Source: Neisseria meningitidis
Lineage (GTDB): Bacteria > Pseudomonadota > Gammaproteobacteria > Burkholderiales > Neisseriaceae
DNA: 51,456 nt
Direction of reading: 5' to 3'
Assembly: GCA_923184405.1 (NCBI GenBank)
Contig: OV299793.1
Coordinates: 1,116,168-1,167,623 of the forward strand
Part shown: positions 43,358-51,456 of the stretch, piece by piece
Layout: every line of letters starts with the position of its first letter
Numbering within the stretch: the stretch's first letter is position 1
Notes under the pieces: model-generated
Told to the model about the DNA's origin: nothing
What the model saw: only the letters and a program-made list of their open reading frames with translations
The model's database searches: none
Translations under genes and position numbers: made by a program

Positions 43358-44075
43358 ATGGCGACACTGTCCGACAAAACCATCTTAGTTAAAGGCGCAT
43401 CGCAAGTGCCGGGCGAACAGGTCGCCAAAGCCTATGCGGCGGCAGGCGCAACCGTGATTCTGGTGGCACGCCATCAGAAAAACTGGAAAAAGTCTATGAC
43501 GCGATTGTCGAAGCCGGATACCCCGAACCATTCGCTATCTGCTTTGACCTTATTAGCGCGGAAGAAAAAGAATTTGAACATTTCGACGCCACCATTGCCG
43601 AAGCCACGCAAGGCAAACCCGACGGCATCGTCCACTGCGCGTATATTTTTACGCCCTCTCGCCGCTGGATTTCCAAACCGTCGCCGAATGGGTCAACCAA
43701 TACCGCATCAACACCGTCGCACCTATGGGGCTGACCCGCGCCCTGTTCCCGCTGCTGAAGCAGTCGCCCGACGCGTCCGTCATCTTCGTCGGCGAAAGCC
43801 ACGGCGAAACACCCAAAGCCTACTGGGGCGGCTTCAGCGCGTCCAAAGCCGCGTTGAACTACCCGTGCAAAGTCGCCGCCGACGAATGGGAACGCTTCGG
43901 CAACCTGCGCGCCAACGTCCTCGTCCCCGGACCCATCAATTCCCCGCAACGCATCAAATCCCATCCGGGCGAAGCCAAAAGCGAACGCAAAAGCTACGGG
44001 GACGTGCTGCCCGCATTTGTCTGCTGGGCAAGTACCGAAAGCAAAGGGCGGAGCGGCGAAATCGTTTACCTCTAA
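43358..44075 (+). CDS. YciK-type short-chain dehydrogenase, catalytic Tyr position is Phe, frameshifted
   Basis: Rossmann-fold SDR. The start gives MATLSDKTILVKGASQVPGE (family TGASxGxG), then QVAKAYAAAGATVILVARHQ. Further frames give GIVHCA-YFYALSPLDF, VNQYRINTVAPMGLTRALFP and SVIFVGESHGETPKAYWGGF, then SASKAALNYPCKVAADEWER and RANVLVPGPINSPQRIKSHP. The catalytic YxxxK reads FSASK (Phe codon at 43833-43835), so the usual proton donor seems absent. It ends GEIVYL at 44075. Two indels, near 43480 and 43650. AAGGAAAAAG precedes the ATG. Substrate unknown. Confidence 0.88.
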
Positions 44076-44239
44076 ATCCGGAAAAGGCAGGCATCCCGCC
44101 CGCGCCGCGATTCCGTTTGAAAAATATCCGTACCTTCCGCGCGCATCCGTCCCGCACAGACAAACACCTTGACTTAAATTTACATAAGGACAATAATGAT
44201 AACCCGTTATTTCCTTAACTTGACCTTAGGGTAAATTTT

Positions 44240-44910
44240 ATGAAAACCGTTTCCACCGCCGTTGTCCTTGCCGCAGCTGCCGTTTCACTGAACAACTGTG
44301 CGACCGAATCCTCACGCAGTCTCGAGGTAGAGAAAGTCGCATCCTACAATACGCTATATCACGGTGTTCGTACCCCGATTTCCGTCGGAACATCCGACAA
44401 CCGCTCCAGCTTCCAAAAGGCATTTTTCTCCGACAGGGAAGACCGTTTGGGCAGCAAGGCAAAAACCATTCTAGTAACGCACCAGCAACAGACCAACCGC
44501 TTCAACGTACTAAACCGCACCAATTTGAACGCATTAAAACAGGAATCCGGCATTTCCAGCAAAGCGCATAACCTGAAAGGCGCAGATTATGTCGTTACCG
44601 GCGATGTAACCGAATTCGGACGCAGAGATGTCGGCGATCATCAGCTCCTCGGCATTTTGGGTCGCGGCAAATCGCAAATCGCCTAACCAAAAGTGGCGCT
44701 AAATAACGTCAACGTCAAAACATCGGCGTAAAGCGGCGATTCCGCTACAAGGCGACGGCGAACAGCAAACCTTGAACAGCAACCGCGAAGCCATCAACAG
44801 CCTCCTGTGCAGGCACTTGACAACACACAACAGCAACCGTGAACGGCAAAGTTGATAGATTCCGAAAACCGCGAGCCGCCAACACCCTGTGTGCAGCGGT
44901 CTTAGCGCCG
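44240..44910 (+). CDS. CsgG-type outer-membrane lipoprotein (GNA1126/NMB1126 homologue), 3' half degraded
   Basis: Surface lipoprotein with similarity to the curli secretion protein CsgG. ATG at 44240 gives MKTVSTAVVLAAAAVSLNNC, a lipoprotein signal with Cys at 20; the family lipobox is LTGC. Continuing: SLEVEKVASYNTLYHGVRTP, SSFQKAFFSDREDRLGSKAK, QTNRFNVLNRTNLNALKQES and YVVTGDVTEFGRRDVGDHQL. After GRGKSQIA at 44686 a premature stop follows, and the rest (44690-44910) matches the family only at base level (AAGTGGCGCT...AACGTCAACGTC). First gene of a lipoprotein operon. Confidence 0.82.
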
Positions 44911-44939
44911 ACCAACGCCGCATGCAACGGCCAAATCCC

Positions 44940-45350
44940 TGAAGGAGAAAGGAGGCAACTCAAAAAACCGTCTAGAGACAGTTTGTAACAAAAGTGCGAC
45001 ACGTCGTCGGGCAAGCAGACCGAAAGACGGAAAAAACTTTGTGGCAAAAAGCAAAAAAAAAATACGGCGGCTCGCCAGATACGCACGCCCATCAAGCGGA
45101 CTTCTGCAAAACGTACGGGGACACAAAGCCCGGGCCGCCTAGACCGAAGAAGATGGAAAAAGACTGTTCCCCGAAGCGGGCGTAAGAACAAAATGAATGA
45201 CGAAAACAGGTAAAGACGCAAGCCCATCAAACACTGCTGTTTACCGCTCGGCAGATAAAAAGATGGCGCGTTCCGCCAGTTTCAAGAAGAGAAAAGGCTG
45301 TTTCCCGAACGAAAGTATATATGGATCTTGCTGATGAATAACCGGTGAAC
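44940..45350 (+). CDS. DUF4810-type lipoprotein (GNA1125 homologue), degraded
   Basis: Position between the GNA1126 and GNA1162 genes and scattered matches support this call. The clearest piece is at 45270-45312, where frames give RQFQEEKRLFPE, followed by VYMDLLM-like residues near 45315. A partial second match to the same segment is seen at 45138-45182 (GAAGAAGATGGAAAAAGACTGTTCCCCGAAGCGGGCG), so the region carries a local duplication. GAAGGAGAAAGGAG at 44940 may mark the ribosome binding site. No frame is open for long. Confidence 0.5.
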
Positions 45351-45359
45351 GAAACGCCC

Positions 45360-46028
45360 CTCTCAACGGAACATGGACGTAAAGCCTGCGAACAAAACCA
45401 TCCAAGCTGTCTCATGGCAAGCTGTAAAATCGACCGCAGTCATAAAGGCTGACAAAAACAAAACAGCGTGAACCAATACCACACAGAAATGACACATGAA
45501 TCCACAGCTGAAAGAATCTGCCACAGATATCAACTGAACATGAGGTGTACTCACTCAGACCGAAACGGCGCTTTCCACATCAAACTATTACATAATCACC
45601 ACCGCAGTCGCGAAGCAAACCTTCGAAACACAACGGAAAGACCAATGACGCCGATATTCAAGCCGTCCAGCGGGAAAAACAACAACAGAATAGCGGCCAT
45701 GATGAGGCTTTGAACAACACGGTGGTCAAAGACGAAACTTCATAACAACTTTTAGACACAGTGACGACCGTATCCGCACAAAGCACTGCTGGTCGATTCC
45801 CGCAACGGAAAAGAGTTGTGGTCAGGTTCGGCCAGCATCCGCGAAAGCAGCAACAACAGCAACAGCAACCTGTTCGGGGCTTCAGTCAGCGCAGTGGTCA
45901 ATCAGATTGCCAACAGCCTGACCGACCGCGGTTATCAGGTTTCCAAAACCGCCGCATACAACCTGCTGTCGCCCTATTCTCACAACGGCATCTTGAAACG
46001 TCAAAGATTCGTCGAAGAGCAGCCCTAA
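45360..46028 (+). CDS. DUF799-type lipoprotein GNA1162 homologue, 5' half degraded
   Basis: The well-preserved C-terminal half reads SGSASIRESSNNSNSNLFGA, SVSAVVNQIANSLTDRGYQV and SKTAAYNLLSPYSHNGILKR, ending RFVEEQP at 46028. The upstream part is traceable as TVSAQSTAGRFPQRKR, where the family has LVDSRNGKELW. The start and lipobox cannot be placed. In N. meningitidis this is an outer-membrane lipoprotein that works with the two neighbours encoded just upstream. Confidence 0.75.
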
Positions 46029-46036
46029 TAAGCAGA

Positions 46037-46072
46037 GTGCCGTCTGGACCTCTCCGAGCTTCAGACGGCATA
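46037..46072 (+). terminator. Terminator of the lipoprotein operon, imperfect uptake-sequence pair
   Basis: GTGCCGTCTGGA faces TTCAGACGGCAT. The left copy has two mismatches to the uptake sequence. It begins 9 nt after the stop codon. Confidence 0.65.
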
Positions 46073-46199
46073 TGCAAATCTTGATACTTGTAAGCCGCAC
46101 CGCCCAAAATCGAGCAGCCAATTTCAATATCGAACAATGTTCGGATTCTGTATTTTGCAGAACCCGAACCTTTTATTCAATTTAAACTTAATTCAGGCG

Positions 46200-46325
46200 T
46201 AGTTGTATGGTAAGAGAAAAGCGAAATAGGACAAGACAGTACAAAACTACGGCCTAACGTCATCAAGCAATAAAATGAAATCTTCTCTTTGAGCAAGGCC
46301 AAGAAACGACGTACTAGTTTTGCAA
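46200..46325. repeat. Correia element, degraded
   Basis: Fragments in CREE order are visible: GTATGGTAAGAGAAAAGCGAA, GGACAAGACAGTACAAAACTAC, TTCTCTTTGAGCAAGGCCAAG and ACGACGTACTAGTTTTGC. The internal hairpin block is unreadable. Placement after the lipoprotein operon fits the usual intergenic position. Confidence 0.5.
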
Positions 46326-46389
46326 TAGCAAATATAGAAAAACTAGCAATAAACCAAACAACACAAACTTCAACAAAATATAAAAATAA

Positions 46390-47522
46390 TAACCGTACAT
46401 TCAGCGATCAATCTGAAATTAAAACGGAAAAAAATCTCGGGCTTGACTTCACCCACACCGCTTTGGCTTTGTCTGACACCGAAAACCGCGGTCAAAGCAT
46501 TACTGCTGATCACAGAAATGGTGAAACCCGTCTCGACTAAAAATACAAAAAATCAGCTGAATGTGTGGCACGACACCTGTATATCCAAACGACTTTACGA
46601 CTCGATGCAGGAGGAGAAATCACTCGAAATCTAGGAGGCGAAGCCGCAATGAACAAAGCATGCCACTGCACTCAACATAGGCGACAAACAAAACTCTATC
46701 TCAAAGACTAACTAGATCAAGGATTGGCGATTAAATGGTCGAAAAGCTCAACGATGCTGACGACGCGATAGCATACACATAAAAACTACTACCGCATGCA
46801 AATGCGCCGCCACGCGAAGGACAAAATCGACCAACGTATCCAACAGGATGCAGGAATTCATCGATTAGACCATCAAACATGTACGCGGCATGGTCAATTC
46901 GGTCGTTACCCCTCTTGAAATTTGCCGTTGTTTTGTGAAGCCTGGCTGGCATCCTGACCGTGTTCGGCTTCGACATTCCGCACGGCATTGTTTGGCCCGT
47001 CTTTATTTTTGTGATTTGGCGACCTTTATCGCGATGTGGATAGGCAACCCCTTGATTCGTTACAACTATGAAAACGAAAAACTCAACGGCGACTACCGTT
47101 ATTCCTCATCCGCGTACGCGACCACGCCGAAAGCGTAGCGTTTTACAACGGCGAACAACACGAACACGGACAGCATTCCGACCGATCGAAAGCCATTATC
47201 AGCAACCGCTGGCGCATCGCGCGGCAAGCGTCTGCCTAAGCGGCTTTAACGATATGTTCACCAACAATCAAACTCTTCCCATTATTTTGCAAGCGCCGCG
47301 CCTGTTTGCCGGACAAACCAAAATCAAAGACATCCAGCAGACCGTCCAAGCCTTCGCGCGACTGCAAAACGCGCCTATCTTTTTCCGGATGTTCTACAAC
47401 AAATTCACCGCCTACCGCGCCCGATTGGAGCGTCTGTACGGCTTTTTGCTGAGCACATACGAACAACACAACGCGCGACAGCCCGAGATTAGCGAAGTTT
47501 CAGACGGCATTGCACTGGAATG
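46390..47522 (+). pseudogene. SbmA/BacA-like ABC transporter, truncated before its ATPase domain
   Basis: The permease domain of an inner-membrane exporter/importer of the YddA-SbmA-BacA type. Early traces are DFTHTALAL near 46443 and LNVW/TR-like residues near 46560. Then RIQQD near 46848, RGMVNSVVTPLE, LTVFGFDIPHGIVW, FVIWRPLSRCG-type frames (family ATFIAMWIGNPL) and RYNYENEKLNGDYRY. A clean segment follows: SGFNDMFTNNQTLPIILQAP, RLFAGQTKIKDIQQTVQAFA and MFYNKFTAYRARLERLYGFL. The frame runs to ISEVSDGIALEC, the point where the family ATPase domain begins, and then leaves the family. No Walker A, signature or Walker B motif follows. Probably interrupted by a prophage. Confidence 0.75.
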
Positions 47523-47586
47523 TAAGGCGGCAGCTTTGCACGAATTGGCGGCGGCTTTGCACCGCCGAAGCGTAGGAAATTATTAG
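47523..47586 (+). CDS. Unrelated C-terminal reading-frame tail after the transporter
   Basis: In frame with the truncated transporter, 21 codons read KAAALHELAAALHRRSVGNY and stop at 47586, 14 nt before a hairpin. The alanine/histidine-rich tail has nothing in common with ABC ATPases. It may be the end of a phage gene joined by the insertion. Confidence 0.3.
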
Positions 47587-47600
47587 CTTTGCACGAACAT

Positions 47601-47626
47601 CCCGTTTAATGGTCTATTAAACAGGG
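47601..47626 (+). terminator. Hairpin after the transporter/phage junction
   Basis: CCCGTTTAAT and ATTAAACAGGG pair around GGTCT, with one bulge. The T tract that follows is weak. Confidence 0.5.
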
Positions 47627-48180
47627 ATTATCTGCTCTTTAAGTAGTACGCTACTTGCGGTCAGAACTTATAAATCAGGTGGTCGTCGTAGCGAATTGCT
47701 GTTGATGTGCTCACAGTCAAGGTTTGGCTGCAAAACGCTCCCATCCGGTCAGGCTACAGTTCTACCACGAGGTCAAGATGAACAGTAGCGCAGTTCGCTA
47801 CGATACACACAGATGAAGACAAATGGAAAACGAATCACCGCCATCACGCGCACAAACTCCAGTTACCTGAAATACTTAACCGCGCTACCCTACTGCCGGG
47901 CCAGCGGTCGCAAACTGTAGTTCCCGAACCCAGCAACGGCGATGCTGCCTGCCCCGGGAAGCTGCAACCCGATGATCACACCTGACGACACTGAGAGCGA
48001 TCGGAAAACACGCCGTTGATCACGGTGTATAAAACCTTCTAGCGGGTTTTGAGAGCTTTGGGCGAACCACGCGCCGCGAAAAATGCAGCTTGAAAGAGTT
48101 CGTCCGCCGCGCCGACGGTTAGGACGTTGAACAGTTGGTGATGGCTACCAGCAGGTGGTAAACGTATTTTTAAGCCCGAT
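47627..48180. other. Unassigned, probably prophage
   Basis: No gene can be named. On the minus strand, islands such as VSSGVIIGLQLPG near 47960-47985 and VRVMAVIRFPFVF near 47830-47860 read like protein. The composition is closer to normal Neisseria or phage sequence than the A-rich blocks. Position between a truncated transporter and a phage protein suggests the end of a Mu-like prophage. Confidence 0.3.
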
Positions 48181-48593
48181 GTTTAGCGTCCATTCTTCGA
48201 TTTCCTTTTACAGCGCGTCAATCTGGCGCGGTTAAGATGGTGTTCAAGTTGTCTTCGAGCACCTGATGCTTTCCGATAATCAAGCCAGCGGCACAGGCGA
48301 GGCAGGCGGATTTTTCGACCAAATTTTCCAATCAAAGCGTCCAATTCGCGCCCATTGCGGCGGCGATTTGGCCAGCATCGAGGTCGGGGCGTTGTTATCC
48401 GCCTGCCGCGCGACGGCTTCCTTTTCCTGCCTGTAAAAGCTGTCGATTTCCACTTGGGGATAGCCCGCCAAGAGGCTGTTTTGAGTTCGTCCGCCTTTGC
48501 CGCGAGGCGGAATGCCGTGGCGGTTTTTTGTTCGGCGAAACGGGAGACGGCAGCAACGCAGCGCGAGTTAAAAAAGACGACCGTCACATCCAA
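48181..48593 (-). CDS. Phage-associated hypothetical protein, copy A, frameshifted
   Basis: Frames on the minus strand give RFAEQKTATAFRLAAKADEL, LAGYPQVEIDSFYRQEKEAV and ARQADNNAPTSMLA, then RELDALIGKFGRK, and end at EEWTLNI (GAATGGACGCTAAACATC at 48181-48198). I know this type of sequence from Neisseria Mu-like prophages, where it is encoded next to the tail-fibre gene; its function is not established. The N-terminal part runs on to about 48700 in other frames. It forms the left arm of an inverted repeat with copy B. Confidence 0.6.
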
Positions 48594-48844
48594 ACGGCAA
48601 TCGGACCAACTGCGGCGGGCCTAAAACACGGCGTAGCCGTCAGAAGCGGACGGCAATCTGCTCGCCCTGCAGCGATACTACCCAAAGTGTCGGCGTAGCC
48701 GTTTCGAAAACAGACAACATTACCACGCCTTCTAGGATAGCGTCGCCCAACAAGTCGTAAAGAAACCCGAATGACCAAATAGATCAAGCAACTTACAACG
48801 ACACATTGGGAAACCATTTGCACAGGCAGAGCGCAGTTGCCGTC

Positions 48845-49299
48845 ACGCCGTACCTTACTTTGGCAGGACAGACAGGCGGGCAGATGCCACTGGAATTCAG
48901 CCGCCCGATCCAGGCCACCACAGTGGGACGGCAGAAATGAAATCGGCGAAGCCGCTGCCGCCTACGTTCGCCGAACAAAAAACCTGCGGCGTTCCGCCTC
49001 GCGGCGGACGAACTCAAGAAACCTTCTTGGCGGGCTATCTAGTGGAATCGACGGCTTTTACAGGCGGAAAAAGAAGCCCTCGCGCGGCAGGCGGACAACA
49101 ACGCCCCGACCCGATACTGGCGCAAATCGCCATGCAAGGCAGCAAATTGAACGTTTTGATTGGCGTATTGAAAATCCGCCCGCCTGGCCGTTGTCGCGCA
49201 GTGTGGAAAAGCGGCAGCGCTCGAACAAATTAGACACCATCAGAGACGCGACGAAATTAGACGAAACAAAAATTCGAAGAAAAGGACGCTAAACATCAG
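48845..49299 (+). CDS. Phage-associated hypothetical protein, copy B (inverted), frameshifted
   Basis: Plus-strand version of the same gene as copy A, about equally corrupted. Readable pieces are TFAEQKT at 48966, LAGYLVESTAFTGG, RQADNNAPTPILAQIAMQGS (split over two frames) and LNVLIGVL; the end GGACGCTAAACATC at 49286-49299 mirrors copy A. The two copies face away from each other, with their 5' parts meeting near 48750. Confidence 0.55.
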
Positions 49300-49974
49300 C
49301 AGAAAAAAAGGACACCAACGGTTAGGTAGAAACCGAAAAACCGTTCATAAAACCAAACACAAGCAACGCGGACAAACAAACACCTCTCAAACCAAACTAT
49401 CAGCGAAACAAAACGCAAAAGCCCAAAACCCGCGGCAAGGTTTTGAAACACCCAGATCAACAGCGTGTTTTCTGCAACAACACCACCGAGAAAGCGAAAC
49501 ACCAGCGTAACTAAACGGCAGTCGCAGCACGCGCGACAGTCCAACAAGCCGCACCGCGAAAAAGACGACGCGAGATGGAACTGCTTCGGCGAAGCCAACA
49601 ACCGCCCGAAGAACTGCGCCGGAATTCTTATCGAATACGCCAGCCTGGCTGCATGATTAACGCCAGAAACGAGGCATGCACCCAACAAACGGGGATACGC
49701 CCGCAGGCAATGAAAAACACGATATGACAGCGCATCGGCTGAAACAAGCTACAAGCGACCTGTAACCTGACAGCAGATGGCCGGATAGCCTATCAAGCGC
49801 AATCAATCAAACTCGCCTGACGCGAGAACGACGATAACGGGCGGGCTGACTCTACGCAACAGATCCAGCGGGAAAAGACACCCGCCCGCCACATTCCCGC
49901 CTGCAATAACAAATCCGGCCGCGCAATCTCAGGCATCCCGCGCGAAGCGGGTCAAACAACTGCCAGCCCTCAGA
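49300..49974. other. Unassigned, A-rich degraded stretch
   Basis: No gene can be supported. The plus strand is A-rich and repeats AAAACC and AACACC-like words. A readable plus-strand island at 49582-49656 gives CFGEANNRPKNCAGILIEYA and SLAA before a stop, which may be the end of a real phage gene, but I do not recognise it. Confidence 0.35.
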
Positions 49975-50190
49975 ATTCCCGCGAAGGCGAGAATCACGAC
50001 CGCTAATGATTCAGTTTTTTACGATAGATTCCTGACGCATTAACCATCAGATTCCGCTTAAACAGGAATAACGGTGGCGGCAGTTGCCAAAAATTAGGAT
50101 AGATTCCGGTAGCATAATAAACTAAAGAATACGCTATCACGGAAATGATGAAAACGCCGGGAATGACGAAGAGTGGCAGGATTGGCGAAG
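49975..50190. repeat. Possible neisserial intergenic mosaic element with dRS3-like ends
   Basis: ATTCCCGCGAAGGCGAGAAT at 49975-49994 differs by one base from the dRS3 pattern ATTCCC-N8-GGGAAT. AGATTCCGCTTAAACAGGAAT at 50049-50069 and GCCGGGAATGACGAAGAG at 50156-50173 look like further decayed units. A minus-strand hydrophobic frame (50003-50260, with FVIPGVFIISVIAYSLVYYA) overlaps but is more likely a translation of these repeats. Confidence 0.4.
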
Positions 50191-50260
50191 CATAGGTTTC
50201 GGGGGATTGGCGGCGCGGCTTATTTCGGTCAGATTGCTTGATCGACGGGCTGAAGCCCAT

Positions 50261-50594
50261 CTCTACAGCTCGTCTTACAGCCCATCTCTACAGCCCATCT
50301 CTACAGCCATCTCTCAGCCAGTCTCTACAGCCCGTCTCTACAGCCCATCTCTACAGCACATCTCTACAGACCATCTCTACAGCCATCTCTACAGCCCATC
50401 TCTAAGCCCGTCGATCAGCCATCTCTACAGCCTGTCTCTACAGCCATCTCTACAGCCCGTCTCTACAGCCATCTCTACAGCCATCTCTACAGCCATCTCT
50501 ACGGCCGTCTCTACAGCCATCTCTACAGCCCGTCTCTACAGCCATCTCTACAGCCATCTCTACAGCCATGTCCACAGCCATCTCTACAGCCCGC
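50261..50594. repeat. 12/13-bp minisatellite, about 27 units
   Basis: Units of CTCTACAGCCAT (12 nt) alternate with CTCTACAGCCCAT or CTCTACAGCCCGT (13 nt) without interruption, with a few decayed copies. The complementary unit is ATGGCTGTAGAG. Twelve-nt units keep frame (LYSH on plus, AVEM on minus) while each 13-nt unit shifts it. The array lies directly downstream of a minus-strand tail-fibre-like gene. Confidence 0.9.
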
Positions 50595-50623
50595 TAGTCT
50601 TGCAGTGCCTCGAGCAAGCCGTC

Positions 50624-51456
50624 TCACGGCGGCGGTTTCGGGGTACAGTTGATAATATTCCACTCTCTCTTTGCGGTTCCTCGTTGGTTTAACGTATTTC
50701 GGGGCCTATCGGGAGCTGGCGAAAGTTTACCGAAGGCGAATTTGCCGATGGCCATCAAGGCCCAACCGAGAACAATGTACCAGTTGGTAATTAATGACGG
50801 CAGCGTGGTAATTATGAACGGATAACAAAGCCAGCGATGTTGCCTGCTAACCGCCGTAAGAACGCATCCTCGAGATGCCGAGCGCAAGTGAGGCAGCATG
50901 CTTGACGTTGCTGTCGGCAAAGGCGACGGGGAAGAGACGACTTGTTTTCGATGGGGCCGCCGCTCGTGTGAACTCCAGAAGGCTTTGGCCTGTATCATTG
51001 CGCCGTCGGGGAATCTGACAATATCCACGCCGCCGATGGTTTGGCGTGTGAATTGCGCGGCAACGGCGGTGCTGATTTTTCTGTCCAGCCCTTGATCGGG
51101 CGGCAGGTGCGGGCGTGGGGCGGTCTGTTTTGTCTTGAGGTTTTGCGCCAGCGTGCCTGCGTCCAGCGCGCTTATGTTGATGGTTTCGCCGTGGGACTTT
51201 ATCCAAAACACGGTTTCCGCCCAAGGTGTCGGCGGCTTTGATGCACAGTTTAAAACCAGGCTTTGGGGTTTTCGTCGCCGCCTGTCGCCATTTTGCCGTC
51301 CGGGGCGCGGGGTTAAAAAGCCGTTGTCGTTTAAATTTTCGTCCGTCCAAGTCGATACGAGCGCGCTTCGCCTTTCGTTGCGGTCTTCGTAACCGACGGC
51401 TGCCGTGTCTGTGTGGTTTGTCCAGTGTAGCAATACGTAACCGAACGAAGCACAAC
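50624..51456 (-). CDS. Phage tail-fibre-like protein, partial and frameshifted
   Basis: The minus strand gives WTDENLNDNGFLTP, then GETINISALDAGTLAQNLKT and ISTAVAAQFTRQTIGG, followed by VDIVRFPDGAMIQA. A neighbouring frame gives LFPVAFADSNVKHAASLALG, and the end has NWYIVLGWALMAIGKF. The FPDG-MIQ motif, followed by a VFP-AFAD-type strand, resembles the C-terminal receptor-binding domain of gp53-like tail fibres. The upstream part lies outside the window. At least four frame changes. An alternative is an unrelated membrane protein, since the last residues are hydrophobic, but the motifs favour a fibre. Confidence 0.55.
   Translation of the reverse strand, partial: CASFGYVLLHWTNHTDTAAVGYEDRNERRSALVSTWTDENLNDNGFLTPRPGRQNGDRRRRKPQSLVLNCASKPPTPWAETVFWIKSHGETINISALDAGTLAQNLKTKQTAPRPHLPPDQGLDRKISTAVAAQFTRQTIGGVDIVRFPDGAMIQAKAFWSSHERRPHRKQVVSSPSPLPTATSSMLPHLRSASRGCVLTAVSRQHRWLCYPFIITTLPSLITNWYIVLGWALMAIGKFAFGKLSPAPDRPRNTLNQRGTAKREWNIINCTPKPPP

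Noticed and set aside
48181..49299. Mu-type invertible G segment
   Set aside because: The copies are head to head with almost no spacer, and no invertase gene or crossover site is visible; kept only as an odd palindrome.
50003..50260. Hydrophobic minus-strand frame as a membrane protein
   Set aside because: It overlaps decayed dRS3-like repeats; the hydrophobic run is probably their translation.
50261..50594. CRISPR array
   Set aside because: Units are contiguous with no unique spacers and no cas genes are present.
50207..50692. Plus-strand frame of LYSH and PSLQ repeats as a repetitive protein
   Set aside because: It is only the translation of the minisatellite; mixed 12- and 13-nt units do not keep one frame and the likely gene is on the other strand.

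Overview
The window is a piece of a Neisseria chromosome, closest to the N. meningitidis group. It is dotted with the 10-bp neisserial DNA uptake sequence (GCCGTCTGAA and its complement), often as inverted pairs that serve as terminators. It carries several Correia repeat enclosed elements (CREE), and its gene content and order are typical of Neisseria: bfrA-bfrB, glnD, guaB, rnr, typA, the cysG-H-D-N-J-I cluster, ilvD, bioB, mpl, tilS, accA, hslR, iscX, fdx, hscA, hpnD-hpnE and the three lipoprotein genes known as GNA1126/1125/1162.

Layout. 1-950: a broken, inverted second copy of the 3' part of glnD. 1343-2305: bacterioferritin pair. 2599-5555: HTH regulator and glnD. 5556-6500: unreadable. 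6571-11204: guaB, rnr (minus strand) and a three-tRNA operon (Leu, Leu, Ser) behind a near-consensus promoter. 11313-15695: typA, an NAD(P)HX dehydratase gene and a cytochrome b561 gene, separated by three full-length CREEs. 15874-24056: the assimilatory sulfate reduction cluster, all on the plus strand, which takes sulfate or PAPS to sulfide and also makes the siroheme needed by CysI. 24226-26222: ilvD. 27613-30246: bioB and mpl. 30343-34629: two small unknown genes, a TrmH-type methyltransferase, tilS and accA. 34841-40513: hslR, iscX and the Fe-S chaperone/ferredoxin genes. 40688-44075: squalene synthesis genes hpnD and hpnE and a short-chain dehydrogenase. 44240-46028: lipoprotein operon. 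46390-47522: an ABC transporter cut off before its ATPase domain. 47522-51456: apparently Mu-like prophage sequence with a tail-fibre-like gene, a 1.1-kb imperfect palindrome and a 12/13-bp minisatellite.

Quality warning. Nearly every gene carries several frameshifts, including genes that are essential in bacteria (accA, tilS, hscA-type and translation genes). Only bfrB, hslR, iscX and the tRNAs read cleanly. Some blocks (5.6-6.5, 24.5-25.9, 26.2-27.6, 39.6-40.7, 44.7-46.0, 49.3-50.0 kb) are far worse: family similarity can still be traced, but bases have been changed or lost with a shift toward A and C on the plus strand, and several contain local tandem or inverted duplications. The simplest reading is poor consensus sequence in these stretches, not gene decay, so I treat frameshifted genes as probably functional in the organism and mark the breaks. 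I did not find a convincing new biological system. The items most worth a second look are the structured RNA leader at 35602-35698, the minisatellite at 50261-50594, the palindromic phage segment, the SDR with phenylalanine at its catalytic tyrosine position, and the transporter/prophage junction.
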